Below are positions 61,364 to 64,000 of a stretch of 64,000 nt of DNA, one piece after another. The translations under genes were made by a program, and so were the position numbers. Source of the stretch: Aeromonas fluvialis (GTDB lineage: Bacteria > Pseudomonadota > Gammaproteobacteria > Enterobacterales > Aeromonadaceae); the NCBI RefSeq assembly GCF_000819885.1, contig NZ_CDBO01000035.1, forward strand, positions 27,925 through 91,924, written 5' to 3'. The notes under the pieces are model-generated. The model saw nothing but the letters and a program-made list of their open reading frames with translations. It was not told where the DNA came from and searched no databases. Position 1 is the first letter of the stretch; each line of letters begins with the position of its first letter.

Positions 61364-62656
61364 TTAATTTATCTTCATTAAATTGGTGATTTGCTGTTCA
61401 ATATTAGCTTTCTGTTGCATTAATTTATTGAGTTGACTGTATTTGTCGTCAAGCTCACTTGCACGATTCTGGTCAAGCTTCGGGATCTCGAGTTTACTCA
61501 GTTGTCGAGGAGTGAGCCGAACCTGTTGCAGTTCGTTGACGGAAAAATCACAGAAGGTGTATTCAAGTAAAGTTTGACCTACTAGTGAGGTAAGAAACAG
61601 AAACAGTCGCTCACCATTCCATTGGCTTCCTGCTTTTGCACGTATCACAGTAAATAAATCTGAGCAAAGAAATGCTTTCTTATCTTCGCCAGGGAAGTAA
61701 GCTACTTTGACTTTTTTTCTGTAGACATCCTTAAATAGCAAAACGTCTCTTGGCATGACAGTACAATATCGATGCAAATTACGGTTTTTTTTTGTTGTCT
61801 TTTCTACTTTGTCTGAGCCTGCTATACCAAATTCATTAACGTCTTTGTAGGTAAGTAGTTGTACCTCTATGTCATCCATTGAACTTAGCTGTGCATTAGT
61901 AATGTTGTTCAATCGATTTGGTCTGACTAAATCAAAAAACTGAGTAAGGGAATGCCATTCAGAGTTTGGAACTGAATAGGTTTGTTCAATTTCGCACTTC
62001 AGAGTTTTCAAATTGTGTTCAAAGCCGATCTGATGCATTCGGCTGCGAAAGTAGCGTTGGACGATCGGATGCCAAGGAAAACAAAGCTTTTTAATGGCAT
62101 CACTATCCGAAGCAATATCTATATTAGTGGGTGTCATGTCTTCATTTTCAATTAAAGTAACGCATTCGCAAAAGTCATTCCAAACATTTAACAGTTGCGT
62201 TGAATCCTCACCACGCACAAATTGTGCGAACTCCTCGCGTGAATCTTTAATGCGGAACGTTAATCGATGCCGAAATAGCCTTGCATCGACTTTGAACTCG
62301 AAATAAGATTGATTTCTTACAGATATCGTTCCCGTAAAGTCAGATAGAACCAACGGATAATTAATAGAAAAATTATCCCAATCCTCAAGTGCCAGCTTTA
62401 ATTTACCCAGCATTTCAGGCTTAATGAATATTGCCTGACACCGCTCAACAAAGAATAGCCCACCAATTCCTGTTAATTGGGTGAAATTTATGGTCGAAGT
62501 GGAAAACTCACGTTGAGTCAAAATACCAAGATCAAAAAAATATGCGGCGTTGGTATTAAGTTCTTCAAGCGCAGCTGCTAGGGTGTAGCTCCCAAGTTCT
62601 TGCTGCTCAGCGATGAACTTATCGCGCTGTTCAAACCATTCTTTGGTTAGGCTCAT
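61364..62656 (-). CDS. HsdS-like target-recognition protein
   Basis: A 430-residue protein whose C-terminal part follows a type I restriction specificity domain: VMPRDVLLFKDVYRKKVKVA (the G/P-D-VL strand), LFLFLTSLVGQTLLEY, LTPRQLSKLEIPKLDQNR, and a closing coiled coil. The N-terminal 200 residues are not recognised. There is one TRD, not two, and no hsdM or hsdR in the window. Its ATG overlaps the stop of the SGNH gene. The role is probably sequence recognition for an unknown system. Confidence 0.65.
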   Translation of the reverse strand: MSLTKEWFEQRDKFIAEQQELGSYTLAAALEELNTNAAYFFDLGILTQREFSTSTINFTQLTGIGGLFFVERCQAIFIKPEMLGKLKLALEDWDNFSINYPLVLSDFTGTISVRNQSYFEFKVDARLFRHRLTFRIKDSREEFAQFVRGEDSTQLLNVWNDFCECVTLIENEDMTPTNIDIASDSDAIKKLCFPWHPIVQRYFRSRMHQIGFEHNLKTLKCEIEQTYSVPNSEWHSLTQFFDLVRPNRLNNITNAQLSSMDDIEVQLLTYKDVNEFGIAGSDKVEKTTKKNRNLHRYCTVMPRDVLLFKDVYRKKVKVAYFPGEDKKAFLCSDLFTVIRAKAGSQWNGERLFLFLTSLVGQTLLEYTFCDFSVNELQQVRLTPRQLSKLEIPKLDQNRASELDDKYSQLNKLMQQKANIEQQITNLMKIN

Positions 62657-63369
62657 TGGTTGATCTCCCAGATTTTATGGTTGTACTGGTTATGTTGCTT
62701 TAAGATAGCTTGCGCGATTTTCGCTGCACCTTGTTTTGAAGGCTCAATAGGTGAGATGGGGGAGTAATCTTCCACTTGATTACAAATAACACGAAGGTCT
62801 AATACGGGGAGCTGACATTCGGCAGCCTCTCTTAAAATTACCTCGTTAAATATCCCTAATGCTACGGCCTGAGAACTAGACAGATTGGGGACCCCATCGT
62901 AAATGGTGCAAATTGTGAGCATAGGGAACTTTCTAAGTGTCACATTCAGCATGTGTCGATAGTTTTCGCGGAAATGCTCCCTTACTTGGTGAAGTGAACT
63001 TAATGCCTCACCGATGTTATTGACATTGATCTCGAGCAAACCTGAGGCAGCATAACCAAGCAAATCATTTCCGCCGCATGAAAGGTAAGCTCTTTGTGTC
63101 TTGAAATGTTTCTTTGCGCGTGCTCGTGCAATTTGGCCTGGAAGGTCGGCTAGGACGTGGCCATCAACAGCAAGTAATTCAACCTGTGTTGTAGTGGAGT
63201 TGACTCCAGCAGCTGTTTTCATTGCTTCTTTTTGGATTAACTCTGCCAATTGCTCAGAAACTGATTCTCCAGTGTTCACATAAGGGGAATTGTCAAAAAT
63301 TGAATCACCTAGTAAGACGATTTGATCGGGTAAATAGTTAGCCATTGGTTCATTTGTTTTTTGATTCAT
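62653..63369 (-). CDS. SGNH/GDSL hydrolase family protein
   Basis: 238 residues from the ATG at 63369 (an upstream GTG at 63381 is possible). Block I is VLLGDSIFDNSPYV with the catalytic Ser, and block III is SCGGNDLLG. The usual C-terminal Asp-x-x-His block reads YSPISPIEPSKQG, with Glu where His is expected. No signal peptide. Esterase activity is therefore doubtful. It is coupled by ATGA to the HsdS-like gene. Confidence 0.8.
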   Translation of the reverse strand: MNQKTNEPMANYLPDQIVLLGDSIFDNSPYVNTGESVSEQLAELIQKEAMKTAAGVNSTTTQVELLAVDGHVLADLPGQIARARAKKHFKTQRAYLSCGGNDLLGYAASGLLEINVNNIGEALSSLHQVREHFRENYRHMLNVTLRKFPMLTICTIYDGVPNLSSSQAVALGIFNEVILREAAECQLPVLDLRVICNQVEDYSPISPIEPSKQGAAKIAQAILKQHNQYNHKIWEINQ

Positions 63370-63479
63370 GGTTTGTTCCACTTGTCGAGACGTTTACTTA
63401 CTGTACTTGTCTTGGCATTAATGCGTAAGTGTCGAAAAATGGTACATGCTTCATTTTGGTGGCGTCTCATCTGATTTTG

Positions 63480-63535
63480 CGCGAGAAACCCCGTCCTTTC
63501 AGGGTGGGGAGGGATAGCGCTACGGCGTTAGCCGT
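63480..63535. other. IS200/IS605-type end remnant
   Basis: The sequence GAAACCCCGTCCTTTCAGGG followed by TGGGGAGGGATAG is typical of the 3' end and guide-RNA region of tnpB-type elements. No tnpB is present in the window. Confidence 0.4.
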
Positions 63536-63574
63536 CCCTGCTCTCCCTCCTCCATGGTGGTTGAACACCAGCTC

Positions 63575-63969
63575 AGCCGCGGGGCAGGCCTCGGGTCAGC
63601 AATGACAATCCGTACTCGGAGTCATTGTTCCGGACGCTGAAGTACTGTCCGCAGTGGCCATCAAACGGCTTTGCTAGTCTGGAAGCGGCAAGATAATGGG
63701 TTCGCAACTTTATGGGCTGGTATAACGACGAACACCGGCATAGCGGTATCCGCTTCGTCACCCCCAACGAGCGTCATCGGGGCGAGGATCAAGAGCTGCT
63801 GGAGAAACGGGATGCAGTGTATCAGGCCGCCCGAGCACGACATCCAGCCAGGTGGAGCCGAACAACGAGAAACTGGACGCCTATCTGTGCCGTGATGCTG
63901 AATCCAGAGCGGTCCGAATCAGAGCAAAAACAGGCGGCTTAAAACAGGTTTACGCGACAACTATCTTGA
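63575..63969 (+). mobile_element. 3' fragment of an IS3-family element
   Basis: A plus-strand frame encodes the orfB C-terminus: NDNPYSESLFRTLKYCPQWP, then an in-frame TAA after SLEAAR, then MGWYNDEHRHSGIRFVTPNE to the stop at 63942. The end GCGACAACTATCTTGA (63954-63969) matches the inverted repeat at 57797-57815. The fragment lies in the opposite orientation to the left piece. Confidence 0.85.
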
Positions 63970-64000
63970 AAAACGCCGCAGTTGCGTATTCCCACGCATG

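Overview
The window looks like a chromosomal segment of a gammaproteobacterium, most probably Aeromonas. The GC-rich coding, the short-linker FtsK, and the core order serS-rarA-lolA-ftsK-lrp ... trxB ... aat-bpt-infA-clpA-clpS-cspD (the same neighbourhood as the E. coli 20-minute region, but without cydDC and with ald beside lrp) all point there. The genus call is an inference from protein resemblance and synteny; no search was run.

Positions 1-27750 are core chromosome. They hold a Na+/H+ antiporter 3' end, an IS110 relic, a DUF2750 gene, gsk, a MAPEG gene, hemH, adk, miaE, the cvpA-purF operon with a likely PurR operator, serS, the ftsK-lolA-rarA run, lrp and a divergent ald, trxB, and a two-receiver GGDEF protein. 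A compact N-degron block follows: aat and bpt add Leu/Phe to N-termini, and clpS and clpA deliver and unfold the tagged proteins. After cspD and folD come tRNA-Pro(TGG), tRNA-Arg(TCT), tRNA-His(GTG) and a J-domain gene.

From about 27750 to the end the window is a defence or mobile island. It opens with a three-gene overlapping module (194, 798 and 1077 aa). The largest protein is a tyrosine recombinase with a complete catalytic set; the middle one is a recombinase-fold protein that has lost the tyrosine. Next come a shattered SF2 helicase relic and a beta-CASP metallo-beta-lactamase nuclease gene. A complete type 1 BREX locus reads leftward: brxA-brxB-brxC-[ATPase + DUF4276]-pglX-[YaaW-like + membrane protein]-[ATPase + DUF4435]-pglZ-brxL. 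The bracketed insertions are accessory modules on both sides of pglX. Two are ATPase plus TOPRIM-like nuclease pairs, and the DUF4435 pair resembles the PARIS system (AriA/AriB). A diverged second copy of the pglX 3' end lies beyond the YaaW-like pair, marking a recombination junction.

Upstream of brxA (57000-64000) is an AT-richer accretion zone. It contains a secreted DALG-repeat protein, a deleted IS3-family element, a PLD-fold nuclease-like gene, an IS50 (Tn5-type) element whose transposase lacks exactly the 40-residue block carrying the catalytic glutamate, and an unrecognised operon of SGNH hydrolase, HsdS-like target-recognition protein and a 201-aa protein. It ends with IS605-like and IS3 remnants. 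The likely biology is phage defence: BREX modifies self DNA through PglX and blocks phage, the ATPase/TOPRIM modules may act as backup or guards against anti-restriction proteins, and the recombinase trio and IS relics explain how cargo came and went.
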